Of a DNA stretch of 64,000 nt, positions 1 through 10,101 are shown piece after piece. A program made the position numbers and the translations under genes. The notes under the pieces are model-generated. The model searched no databases. It saw only the letters and a program-made list of their open reading frames with translations, and was not told the origin of the DNA. The stretch's first letter is position 1. Each line of letters opens with the position of its first letter. Source of the stretch: Chondrosia reniformis (lineage: Eukaryota; Porifera; Demospongiae; Chondrillida; Chondrillidae); assembly GCA_947172415.1 (NCBI GenBank), contig OX359194.1, positions 5,642,001-5,706,000 of the forward strand, in the 5' to 3' direction.

Positions 1-759
1 CTTACGGGGAAATCCATGAGTGATAGAAATACCATCTACATAGTAAGAGTTGATATTATCTGATACTTCTTCATGAAAGCCATCCATACTAAAATACTGA
101 TATCCAACTGCCTGTCCACAGACACGTTTGTATCTCTTTCCATATGTACTGAATACAGCAGACACACATCCTGAACTAGGTCTGGCACAGAATTTCCTAG
201 GAGAGGTAATCTGTCTATAAGGAGTGGGGCACTGTGCACTGGGTTGAGTCATGTTTATGTGGGCCACTCTCATCCATCCTCCCTTGACTCCACAATGCCA
301 TGTCTCCATATCACAATAGACCTGCCTTGTGTGCTGGACTCCATTGAGCTGAGCATACAACCAGTAGTATCCAGTGGCTGCTCCTGGATCACTTTGATAA
401 ATGTCCAGACAGCAGTTGGCAGGATTACCAGATGACCTACCAATTGTTCCAGGAGAAGTAGTAGATTGATGTTGTTGTTGAGTGTAGTTTTGTAGTGTGT
501 CAGTAAGAATCTGTTTGAGTTGTTGTGTAATGTCATTCTTGAATTCCTTTGCTTGAGAATAGGAGATGTGGCCTTTTCCAGGGGGCCCAGGCATTCCATC
601 CCTCCCATCTCTTCCAGGAGGTCCTTGTAGAAGAGTGCAAGTGTTCTCCTGATCGGTAGACTGTCTCTTTGCTCTTGAGAGAGGAAGGTCATTAATCAAG
701 GCAATGCTGCAGTGGATCATCAGTGTGAGGACAGTCAATGCTGCCATCTTGTAGGTCAT
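1..759 (-). CDS. Collagen/fibrinogen-like secreted protein, array copy 1 (C-terminus beyond window)
   Basis: This is the N-terminal two thirds of the array protein; the reading frame is open from the ATG at 759 to the window edge, so only the C-terminus is missing. The visible V1 patch reads FSMDGFHEEVSDNINS, which matches copy 4 and no other copy. Copies 1 and 4 also share a codon change just before the stretch where the other copies read GCA ACC. The start chosen is the methionine of the NM(T/I)YKM motif present in all copies; further upstream the frame has only non-ATG codons or the leader. Identity as a family member is certain from sequence; function is not known. Confidence 0.88.
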   Translation of the reverse strand, partial: MTYKMAALTVLTLMIHCSIALINDLPLSRAKRQSTDQENTCTLLQGPPGRDGRDGMPGPPGKGHISYSQAKEFKNDITQQLKQILTDTLQNYTQQQHQSTTSPGTIGRSSGNPANCCLDIYQSDPGAATGYYWLYAQLNGVQHTRQVYCDMETWHCGVKGGWMRVAHINMTQPSAQCPTPYRQITSPRKFCARPSSGCVSAVFSTYGKRYKRVCGQAVGYQYFSMDGFHEEVSDNINSYYVDGISITHGFPRK

Positions 760-813
760 ATTCATCAAAGTAACAACTGGAGCATTTGTGGTGTTTTGGT
801 GAAGGAGGGCCAC

Positions 814-820
814 TTTTATA
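814..820 (-). promoter_or_regulatory. TATA box of array copy 1
   Basis: TATAAAA on the minus strand lies 55 bp upstream of the chosen ATG. The same box at the same distance occurs before the other array genes, in otherwise leader-like DNA. Confidence 0.7.
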
Positions 821-3033
821 AGAAATGTCAAATCTATGGTCACATGTACTGTATGAGGTTTAATAGTTTAGAGTCACTAATTATGAAGTGACAATCTTCT
901 AACCAAATCAGTGCCGGATTAATAAATATCATTACACTTACTGTAATAAGGACTATATAATTCACTAATGCCATTTTTAACAATGAATTCTTGAATGTTT
1001 AGTTTGCCAGTGCTACTATATAGTAGTATTTTCAATTAAGTGAAGTACCTTTTTCCTGCAATAGTATAAAGTATCCAAGTAGCAAGTAGTATTCTTGTGT
1101 GTAAGGTGTATGAGTGAAATCTTTTCTACTATTGATATCTGCTTAAGGTATCTTCCTCTATTAAAGACAGCTACATTAGCAAACCTAATCTTCCTGTTAG
1201 ATAGTATATAGTGTAGGTACAGAGGAATTTATAGATTGGTTTATTCGGTGTACTTAGAAACTAATAATACCAGTCTATCATTTTATCAATGGATTGTGTA
1301 AAGAGAGCTATATTAAATAACTTTTACATTCCTTAATGCCAAATGTGCTTATTGAAGCATGTCATAAGGATAGACTTAGTGGTGTGCATGTCTGTAGTAC
1401 ACATAAAACTATTCACTGTATCATCTTCTAGGTAAGGTCCTATAGATGAACTGCGTATATACCTGTGCTCGTTTCCAATTGATTATGTATTTTAACACCT
1501 CTCATCATATGACTGTGAGTTTACACTACTCACTCCTGGAGGAGTACAATCACTTGAAATGGGTGGAACAAGGCGACTTGTTAGGAAACTGGAACCTCCT
1601 TTTATAGTAGCTACTCAAAAATATCCTTATGCCAGGAAGTCTATCATAACACAGTGGCAGGTAATTGGTTGCCTATACCATCTATCCCAGACTAAATTCA
1701 CAGCAATTGCTTCTTTTTTCATAGTGATGAGTGAGAATAATTGTCTTTAGTCTCACTGCGCTATTTACAGTAAAAAGGGAAACCCATTTAGAGTAATGGT
1801 CTATACCTGACCAAATATGTACTTTCAGCACAAAGATTATATATTCTTTTCAGGTCAATGGTTTCAGCTAGTGACGTTCATAGTTTTTCAAGACCTGATC
1901 ATGTCTCCATGAGTAGCGCCCATCATTTAGATCTATAGGAGTAATGGTTGAATATATGCCTTAGTGTTAACTGAACCACACACATATGTAGGTGAGAGAT
2001 GGTTCAGTTCTTAACTTCCATCATTTTATTATATATTATATGATGGGTGTTGGCAAACATTTTTGGGTAGCTCAAAGTACAAAAAAATAGTTGAACACTT
2101 GGAAGGCAAGTTTTCAGACACTTTCAGAGGCCATTTTCATTCTCTACTATTGTTATTTCTTTTAATTATGGACTAAGAGGCTTTCCAGTTTAGAGTCCCA
2201 GTGTTCTTTTGTCTTTGGTTTTGAATGAATAGTATCTTTTAAAATGTCATGTTTATTGAAAGTTGGACGGAAAACACTATATTGTAGTATAATCTATTCA
2301 ATTGTTGGAAGTACCCTAATCCTGTAATATTGTGAAATCTCCAAGTTACCCAAGACAATTTAAACATTCATACAAGGATTGGTTTTTGGTTTTAAGTATG
2401 TGGAACTCATAAAACAAAATGATAGCACAGTCTTAAACTTCAACAATGGATTGTGTAAAGAGAGCTATGTAAGTATATTAAATCATTTCATCTGTATCCC
2501 TTACTTCTGCTATGCTTAATGTAGCATCTCCTGGGTAGATTCTGTAATGTAACACACTTTAAACTGTTCATCATGGTCACCTAGAAAAGGGCCATACAGG
2601 TTACTTATAATTCTTTCAAAATGATTATGGTAACCTGATTGATTGATTAATTCAACTTAAAAGGTACGTATAGTGATTCATTTTTGAATCTGAATCTAAA
2701 CATACATATGTTCCTTCTCTAGATCATTGGCAGTCTATATCTTAAAGATTGTTGGTTGTATTATTTAGACCACTTTAAAATCAACGTCAAGAGTAACAGG
2801 CTGTTTACCTTATTTTTTGTGTAAATATAGACTGCATTTAATTCTCAGTCTGTACCTGTATCTCTCATCAAAAATAATCTTTTAATATATTTTATTCTTA
2901 AATCTGCTGATCATGAATATGTAATGTTCTCTTTTGTCACATACGTACAATTAATGCAATGTGTAAATGGAGTACATTTTAATTTTACCAATAAAGTAGG
3001 GAGGTTTTATTTTGGAATTTGGTAGTTTAGTGC
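821..3033. other. Intergenic spacer between array copies 1 and 2
   Basis: No supported gene. The first part (about 840-1,780) is homologous to the spacers upstream of copies 2 and 4, sharing blocks such as the stretch around 1,290 that reappears near 4,690 and 10,560. The part from about 2,230 to 3,020 is homologous to 8,310-8,920. It is rich in TACGTA-type palindromes. The 3' end of copy 2 has an AATAAA signal on the minus strand near 3,006. Confidence 0.7.
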
Positions 3034-4146
3034 TTAATTAATGTAGATTTCAAGAATCTCCAAGTAGATATCTTCATTATTCACTGGAGCACTGTTTGTA
3101 CAAAGTCTAACTTCAATGTCTTCATCAGTTTCCATTGGAAGTTCTCTACAAAACCAAGGCATTCCGGACTGACTACAGCAGTTGTTACCAGCTCCACAAC
3201 CTTCTCCATCCCAAAGTGGATCATTAGTGTAGACAATATTCTCAAAAACTCCGGTATTCCCAGACTCACAGTAATAGTGATCTCTTACAAATGACGGAGG
3301 AGATGGTCCAGGGTATTTAGCACAGGGACAGTTGCAACAATCATAATTATGATCATCAGAGAGTCCAACTGCATAAGTCCAAATGTGCTTACGGGGAGAT
3401 CCATGAGTGATTGAGATACCATCTACATAGTAAGAGTTGATATCACCTGTTACTCCTGCTTGAAAGCCATCCATACTGTAATACTGATATCCAACTGCCT
3501 GTCCACAGACACGTTTGTATCTCTTTCCATACGTACTGAATACAGCAGACACACATCCTGAACTAGGTCTGGCACAGAATTTCCTAGGAGAGGTAATCTG
3601 TCTATAAGGAGTGGGGCACTGTGCACTGGGTTGAGTCATGTTTATGTGGGCAACCCTCATCCATCCTCCCTTGACTCCACAATGCCATGTCTCCATATCA
3701 CAATAGACCTGCCTTGTGTGCTGGACTCCATTGAGCTGAGCATACAACCAGTAGTATCCAGTGGCTGCTCCTGGATCACTTTGATAAATGTCCAGACAGC
3801 AGTTGGCAGGATTACCAGATGACCTACCAATTGTTCCAGGAGAAGTAGTAGATTGATGTTGTTGTTGAGTGTAGTTTTGTAGTGTTTCAGTAAGAATCTG
3901 TTTGAATTGTTGTGTAATGTCATTCTTGAATTCCTTTGCTTGAGAATAGGAGATGTGGCCTGTTCCGGGAGGCCCAGGCATTCCATCCCTCCCATCTCTT
4001 CCAGGAGGTCCTTGTAGAAGAGTGCAAGTGTTCTCCTGATCAGTAGACTGTCTCTTTGCTCTTGAGAGAGGAAGGTCGTTGATCAAGGCAATGCTGCAGT
4101 GGATCATCAGTGTGAGGACAGTCAATGCTGGCATCTTGTAAGTCAT
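3034..4146 (-). CDS. Collagen/fibrinogen-like secreted protein, array copy 2 (complete)
   Basis: An intact single-exon gene of 370 residues and the reference copy for the array. Residues 6-22 are a hydrophobic signal peptide; RAKR at 29-32 is a furin-type site; residues 46-61 are five to six G-X-Y triplets; residues 66-98 are a polar helical linker that could trimerise; from about 115 a Cys-rich domain opens with CCLDIYQ and VYCDMET, as fibrinogen-like domains do. The later part (PWFCRELP, RLC, EDIYLEILEIYI) is a conserved pattern I recall from unnamed sponge and cnidarian proteins, without an established function. Variable patches are V1 223-235, V2 264-273, V3 297-308 and V4 350-357. V2 here is DCCNCPCA with two extra cysteines. 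A non-ATG extension upstream covers the leader and TATA box and is not coding. Confidence 0.9.
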   Translation of the reverse strand: MTYKMPALTVLTLMIHCSIALINDLPLSRAKRQSTDQENTCTLLQGPPGRDGRDGMPGPPGTGHISYSQAKEFKNDITQQFKQILTETLQNYTQQQHQSTTSPGTIGRSSGNPANCCLDIYQSDPGAATGYYWLYAQLNGVQHTRQVYCDMETWHCGVKGGWMRVAHINMTQPSAQCPTPYRQITSPRKFCARPSSGCVSAVFSTYGKRYKRVCGQAVGYQYYSMDGFQAGVTGDINSYYVDGISITHGSPRKHIWTYAVGLSDDHNYDCCNCPCAKYPGPSPPSFVRDHYYCESGNTGVFENIVYTNDPLWDGEGCGAGNNCCSQSGMPWFCRELPMETDEDIEVRLCTNSAPVNNEDIYLEILEIYIN

Positions 4147-4200
4147 ATTCATCAAAATAACAACTGGAGCATTTGTGGTATTTTGGTGAAGGAGGGCCAC

Positions 4201-4207
4201 TTTTATA
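4201..4207 (-). promoter_or_regulatory. TATA box of array copy 2
   Basis: TATAAAA on the minus strand, 55 bp before the ATG at 4,146. Its presence explains why the sequence upstream of the start is as conserved as the coding part. Confidence 0.7.
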
Positions 4208-6776
4208 AGAAATGTCAAATCTATGGTCACATGTACTGTATGAGGTTCATAAGTTTAGAGTCACTAATTATGAAGTGATAATCCTCTAACCAAATCAGTG
4301 CCGGATTAATAAATATCATTATACTTACTGTAATAAGGACTACATAATTCACTAATGCCATTTTAACAATGAAATCTTGAATATTTAGTTTGCCAGTGCT
4401 ACTATATAGTAGTATTTTAAATTAAGGGAAATACCTTATTCCTGCAATAGTATAAAGTATCCAAGTAGCAAGTAGTATTCTTGTGTTTTTAAAGTTGTAT
4501 GAGTGAAGTCTTTTCTACTATTAATGTCTGCTTAAGGTATCTTTCTCTATTAAAGAGAGCTACATCTGAAAACCTAGTCTTACTGTTAAACAGTACGTAA
4601 AGTGTAGGTACAGAGGAATTTATAGATTTATTTGGTGTACGCAGGGTAAGTCATTACAACTAATAATACCAGTCTATCATTTTAACAATAGATTGTGTAA
4701 AGAGAGCTATATTAAATAACTTTTACATTCCTTAATGCCAAATGTGCTTATTGAAGCATGTCATAAGGATAGACTTAGAGGCGTACATGTTTGTAGTACA
4801 CATAAAACTATTCACTGTATCATCTTCTATGTAAGGTCCTATAGATGAACTACGTATATACCAACGCTGATTATGATAATTGTATTGCAACACACCTCTC
4901 ATCATATGACTGCGAGGAGTACAAGGGCTTGAAATGGGTGGAACAAGGTGACTTGTGAAGTTATGGAAACTGGAACCTCCTTTTATAGTAGCTACTCCAA
5001 AATGTCCTTATGCCAGGAAGTCTATCATAACACAGTGGCAGGTAATTGATTACCCGAACTAAATTTACAGCAATTGCTTGTTTTTTCATAGTGATGAGTA
5101 AGAATAGTTATCTTTAGTCTCACTGTAATATTTGCAGTAAAAAGGGGAACCCCATTTAGAGTCATGGGTTATACAGTACCTGACCAAATACGTATGTACT
5201 TTCAGCATAAAGATTACCATATGGCGCCAAGCTTTCGCGAAATAGTCTTCGCAGATGGAGAGAGTAATCGTATTAATAGGTGTGATATTGAGGTGTCATT
5301 CCAACACTGAAGGATTTTGAAGGAGCAAATCGTGTTAAAGACGTGTAGTCTAGAAATGACAAGGGAAAGCTTCAGCATGGAGGCAATGGTGCACGGCTAT
5401 CATGTGTACAAAGACGTCGTTGCTCTCAAGGAGGAACTCCTGGAGGAGTACAATGGGTGGAACAAGGCGACTTGTTAATATATGGAAACTGGAATCTCCT
5501 TTTATAGTAGCTACTCAAAAATGTCATAGTGTAGTGGCAGGTAATTGTTTACCCATTCCATCAGCAATTGCTTCTTTTTTCATAGTGTTGAGTGAGAATA
5601 ATTATCTTTAGTCTCACTGGACTATTTACAGTAAGAGGTAAGCTCATTTAGAGTAATGGGCTATACCTGACCAAATATGTACGTACTTTCGGTATAGAGA
5701 TTATAGTCTTTTCAGGTCAATGGTTTGAGTTAGTGACTTTCCAAGACTTAATCAGGTCTTCATGAGTAAAACCCATCATTTAGAGCAATAGGAGCAACGG
5801 TTGAATATTATGCTCTGAATATACTTTGCTGTGTTAACTGAACCACACACACACACATAGGTGACAGGAGGGTCAGTTCTTAACTTTCATCATTTCAATA
5901 TGATGGGTATGGGTAAACAATCTAGCGAAGCTCAAAGTACAAAAGATGGCTGACCACTTGGAAGTTTTCAGAGGCCAGTTTATTTATTTCTTCAAGTTTA
6001 CCTTGGACTTAGAGACTTTTCAGTTTAGAGTCCCAGTGTTCTTTTAACTTTTACTGAATCTTGCTTTATTTTTTACTGCCTTTAAGTCTACTTTTAGCTG
6101 GTTCCTGTCATTATCATTAGAGGGCAGTAGTCCAAGTTGATATCAAAGAAAGGGAGAATTGCACAGGGTATAAATAAAATGATTATAATCTAATGAACTC
6201 TTCAGATTAGTGTCTACATACACAGTACTACTTATGTTCTGTACGTATATGAGCTTTGTGTTCTTTGGTAGAAGGGCAGGATTTGTGTGAGGGATTGCTG
6301 TCCACAATTTTTGTTATTCCTAAACTACATATAGTACGTACTCATTTATTCTGTGTATTGTATTGTCATCTACGTATTGGCCATGAAAATGAAAATATAC
6401 TAAGGTTCTAGATTGAACATCTTACACTGTCTTTTGTCTTACTCATTGTTGTCACATTTAGAGGTACTGTATGCATATATGGTGCATTAGTAATGTAATT
6501 ACATATATATATGTACATACAATACTAGGGTAATTCATTGAGTTATCAAACCTTTAATATGTATACTACGTATATCTGTTCAAGTACACAGTAGAACAGA
6601 AAGGTAGTTTAGCCAACTGGCCAACAATTGAATGTAATGATTAAGCATACGTACTTAAAGTAATTCAGTTTATTGATTTAATTAACATATTGTCAAAATG
6701 TCAAATTTTAAGGATTAGTATACGTATATTTGAAATTGACCAAAAATTTGAATGTTTTGCTTGTTATTCATTGATC
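4208..6776. other. Intergenic spacer between array copies 2 and 3
   Basis: About 2.6 kb. The part from 4,240 to 5,110 repeats the spacer upstream of copy 1. The part from about 5,480 to 6,780 repeats 10,850-12,190, upstream of copy 5's end. Apart from the small reading frame at 5,356-5,478, no coding signal was seen. TACGTA palindromes are frequent. Confidence 0.7.
5356..5478 (+). pseudogene. Short YHVYKD-type reading frame, probable transposon-associated fragment
   Basis: A 40-residue frame starting ATGACAAGG and containing AMVHGYHVYKDVVALKEE. This motif resembles a short segment I recall from uncharacterised, probably transposon-linked proteins in sponges and cnidarians. It lies in about 240 bp (5,220-5,460) of less AT-rich DNA that is absent from the matching place in the other spacers, so it looks like an insertion. 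It is probably a fragment rather than a gene. Confidence 0.35.
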
Positions 6777-7883
6777 TTAATAAATGTATATTTCAAGAGT
6801 CTCCAGGTAGATATCTTCATTAGTAATTCCCCCACTTGCACAAAGTCTAACTTCAATGTCATCATCCGTTTCCATTGGAAGTTCTCTACAAAACCAAGGC
6901 ATTCCAGACTGACTACAGCAGTTGTTACCAGTTCCACATCCTTCTCCATCCCAAAGTGGATCATTAGTGTAAACAGTATTGCTATAACCTCCAGTAGCCC
7001 CAGACTCACAGTAATAGTGATCTCTTACAAATGATGGAGGAGATGGTCCAGGATGTTTAGCACAGGGACAGTTGTAATCTTGATAGTCATAATCATCAGA
7101 GAGTCCAACTGCATAAGTCCAAATGTGCTTACGGGGAAATCCATGAGTGATGGAAATACCTTCTACATAGTAAGAGTTGATATCATCCATTCCTAATTGA
7201 AAAGCATCCATACTGTAGTATTGATATCCAACTGCCTGTCCACAGACACGTTTGTATCTCTTTCCATATGTACTGAATACAGCAGACACACATCCTGAAC
7301 TAGGTCTGGCACAGAATTTCCTAGGAGAGGTAATCTGTCTATAAGGAGTGGGGCACTGTGCACTGGGTTGAGTCATGTTTATGTGGGCAACCCTCATCCA
7401 TCCTCCCTTGACTCCACAATGCCATGTCTCCATATCACAATAGACCTGCCTTGTGTGCTGGACTCCATTGAGCTGAGCATACAACCAGTAGTATCCAGTG
7501 GCTGCTCCTGGATCACTTTGATAAATGTCCAGACAGCAGTTGGCAGGATTACCAGATGACCTACCAATTGTTCCAGGAGAAGTAGTAGATTGATGTTTTT
7601 CTTGAGTGTAGTTTTGTAGTGTGTCAGTAAGAATCTGTTTGAGTTGTTGTGTAATGTCATTCTTGAGTTCCTTTGCTTGAGAATAGGAGATGTGGCCTGT
7701 TCCGGGAGGCCCAGGCATTCCATCCCTCCCATCTCTTCCAGGAGGTCCTTGTAGGAGAGTGCAAGTGTTCCCCTGATCAGTTGACTGTCTCTTTGCTCTT
7801 GAGAGAGGAAGGTCGTTGATCAAGGCAATGCTGCAGTGGATCATCAGTGTGAGGACAGTCGATGCTGCCATCTTGTAGATCAT
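6777..7883 (-). CDS. Collagen/fibrinogen-like secreted protein, array copy 3
   Basis: Complete, single exon, 368 residues. Distinctive points: V1 is the shortest in the array (YSMDAFQLGMDDINS); V2 is DDYDYQDYNCPCA without the extra cysteines; V3 (GATGGYSNTVYTND) is identical to copy 4; V4 is ASGGITNEDI. The linker has QEKHQ in place of QQQHQ. The signal peptide has an Ala-to-Ser change (MAASTV). The C-terminus is YIY, as in copy 5, whose 3' flank is also homologous, so the end of this gene travels with its flank. Confidence 0.9.
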   Translation of the reverse strand: MIYKMAASTVLTLMIHCSIALINDLPLSRAKRQSTDQGNTCTLLQGPPGRDGRDGMPGPPGTGHISYSQAKELKNDITQQLKQILTDTLQNYTQEKHQSTTSPGTIGRSSGNPANCCLDIYQSDPGAATGYYWLYAQLNGVQHTRQVYCDMETWHCGVKGGWMRVAHINMTQPSAQCPTPYRQITSPRKFCARPSSGCVSAVFSTYGKRYKRVCGQAVGYQYYSMDAFQLGMDDINSYYVEGISITHGFPRKHIWTYAVGLSDDYDYQDYNCPCAKHPGPSPPSFVRDHYYCESGATGGYSNTVYTNDPLWDGEGCGTGNNCCSQSGMPWFCRELPMETDDDIEVRLCASGGITNEDIYLETLEIYIY

Positions 7884-7937
7884 ATTGATCAAAGTAACAA
7901 CTGGAGCATTTGTGTTGTTTTGGTGAAGGAAGGCCAT

Positions 7938-7944
7938 TTTTATA
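7938..7944 (-). promoter_or_regulatory. TATA box of array copy 3
   Basis: TATAAAAA on the minus strand, 55 bp before the ATG at 7,883. Confidence 0.68.
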
Positions 7945-8930
7945 AGAAATGTCAAATCTATATTTGGTCACGTGTTTACATTATGTATAGTTTAGATCTA
8001 TAGTTGTTAATTTGGAAGTGACAATAACTTCTAACCAAATCAATACCATTTTCAATTACCTATATAATATAGCATTCTTTTAATGTATTACTTAGTGAGA
8101 ACTTTAAGAAATCTGTATAGTTGTACATAATTACTGACTGTATAAACTGTTTGTTTTAAATTTTTGCAAGGTAAAAAGTAATGATGATATAGTAATTATC
8201 TGTGTGGATGTCTATTAATCATTTATGTACATGTTCTGATGTTCTGAGCTTGATTTTACTTCTTTATATAGTTATCTTTTCTTTCTGAATGGGCCATTCA
8301 CCAATTGGATTTTAAAATGTCTTTTTTATTGAAAGTTTGGATGGAAAGCATATAATTTTAGTAGTATAATATTCAATTGAGGGATGTACCCTAATCCTGT
8401 AATATTATCAAATTTCTAAGAAGTGCAAGACACTTGTGAATAAATTCTTTTGGTTTAAGTAGAAGTAAACACTAGCTAGCCGTCTAATAATTAAACAATG
8501 CATTGTGTAAATAGAGCTTTCTTGTATCCCTTATTTATGTTCTACTTTAGCTTGTATCCTGGGAAGGTTCTGAGATATAATAACGTACATTGAATTTTAC
8601 AGTCATTCATTTTTTGAATCTGAATCTGAACATGCAATTTAATTTCCTTCTCTAGATTTACAAGTAAAAACACTGAGTTTGGACATGATTATTGTCTGCT
8701 TTTGTTATAATAATCTGCATTAGAAATCCTCAGTCTGTAACTGTATCTCCCCTTAAAAATATTATTTGAATGTATATTGTTCTTAAGTCTACTGATCATG
8801 AATAATGTCACATACGTACTACATGATAACTGATGTAATATAAGGATATGTGTAAATTAATTTTTAGTTAAACCAATAGACCAATAAAGTAGGGAGGTTT
8901 TATTTTGGAATTCGGTAGTCTAGTGTTTAG
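7945..8930. other. Intergenic spacer between array copies 3 and 4
   Basis: About 1 kb, the shortest spacer. From 8,310 it is a diverged copy of 2,230-3,020, including the region around the poly(A) signal of the gene to its right. No gene seen. Confidence 0.7.
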
Positions 8931-10040
8931 TTAATGTATGTAGATTTCAAGCATCTCCAAGTAGATATCTTCGTCATTCAACGGTCCACTGCTCCCACAC
9001 AATCTAACTTCAATGTCATCATCAGTTTCCATTGGAAGTTCTCTACAAAACCAAGGCATTCCAGACTGACTACAGCAGCTGTTATCAACTCCACATCCTT
9101 CTCCATCCCAAAGTGGATCATTAGTGTAAACAGTATTGCTATAACCTCCAGTAGCCCCAGACTCACAGTAATAGTGATCTCTTACAAATGATGGAGGAGA
9201 TGGTCCAGGGTATTTAGCACAGGGACAGTTGCAACAATCATTATGATCATCAGAGAGTCCAACTGCATAAGTCCAAAGATGCTTCCGGGGAAATCCATGA
9301 GTGATAGAAATACCATCTACATAGTAAGAGTTGATATTATCTGATACTTCTTCATGAAAGCCATCCATACTAAAATACTGATATCCAACTGCCTGTCCAC
9401 ACACACGTTTGTATCTCTTTCCATACGTACTGAATACAGCAGACACACATCCTGAACTAGGTCTGGCACAGAATTTCCTAGGAGAGGTAATCTGTCTATA
9501 AGGAGTGGGACACTGTGCACTGGGTTGAGTCATGTTTATGTGGGCCACTCTCATCCATCCTCCCTTGACTCCACAATGCCATGTCTCCATATCACAATAG
9601 ACCTGCCTTGTGTGCTGGGCTCCATTGAGCTGAGCATACAACCAGTAGTATCCAGTGGCTGCTCCTGGATCACTTTGATAAATGTCCAGACAGCAGTTGG
9701 CAGGATTACCAGATGACCTACCAATTGTTCCAGGAGAGGTAGTAGATTGATGTTGTTGTTGAGTGTAGTTTTGTAGTGTGTCAGTAAGAATCTGTTTGAG
9801 TTGTTGTGTAATGTCATTCTTGAATTCCTTTGCTTGAGAATAGGAGATGTGGCCTGTTCCGGGAGGCCCAGGCATTCCATCCCTCCCATCTCTTCCAGGA
9901 GGTCCTTGTAGAAGAGTGCAAGTGTTCTCCTGATCAGTAGACTGTCTCTTTGCTCTTGAGAGAGGAAGGTCGTTGATCAAGGCAATGCTGCAGTGGATCA
10001 TCAGTGTGAGGACAGTCAATGCTGCCATCTTGTAGATCAT
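8931..10040 (-). CDS. Collagen/fibrinogen-like secreted protein, array copy 4
   Basis: Complete, single exon, 369 residues. V1 (FHEEVSDNINS) matches copy 1, V2 (HNDCCNCPCA) has the double-cysteine form seen in copy 2, V3 matches copy 3, and V4 (GSSGPLNDEDI) is unique. It also differs in HLWTYAVG and GVDNSCC where the other complete copies have HIWTYA and G(A/T)GNNCC. No single relative explains all four patches, which makes this the clearest mosaic in the array. Confidence 0.9.
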   Translation of the reverse strand: MIYKMAALTVLTLMIHCSIALINDLPLSRAKRQSTDQENTCTLLQGPPGRDGRDGMPGPPGTGHISYSQAKEFKNDITQQLKQILTDTLQNYTQQQHQSTTSPGTIGRSSGNPANCCLDIYQSDPGAATGYYWLYAQLNGAQHTRQVYCDMETWHCGVKGGWMRVAHINMTQPSAQCPTPYRQITSPRKFCARPSSGCVSAVFSTYGKRYKRVCGQAVGYQYFSMDGFHEEVSDNINSYYVDGISITHGFPRKHLWTYAVGLSDDHNDCCNCPCAKYPGPSPPSFVRDHYYCESGATGGYSNTVYTNDPLWDGEGCGVDNSCCSQSGMPWFCRELPMETDDDIEVRLCGSSGPLNDEDIYLEMLEIYIH

Positions 10041-10094
10041 ATTGATCAAAGTAACAACTGGAGCAACTGTGGTGTTTTGGTGAAGGAGGGCCTC

Positions 10095-10101
10095 TTTTAT
10101 A
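10095..10101 (-). promoter_or_regulatory. TATA box of array copy 4
   Basis: TATAAAA on the minus strand, 55 bp before the ATG at 10,040. Confidence 0.68.

Noticed and set aside
244-435. Open frame on the + strand inside array copy 1 and the same in every other copy (63 residues)
   Set aside because: It lies antisense to the conserved coding region and is kept only because the sense gene is nearly invariant; no domain or promoter of its own.
3034-4146. Naming the array proteins short-chain collagen C4
   Set aside because: The C-terminal domain does not show the YTRWG and GGAANYLC-type motifs I associate with that spongin-collagen family.
4147-4230. N-terminal extension of the array proteins up to MTIDLTF
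   Set aside because: It would start at a GTG (or similar) codon and runs through the TATA box and leader.
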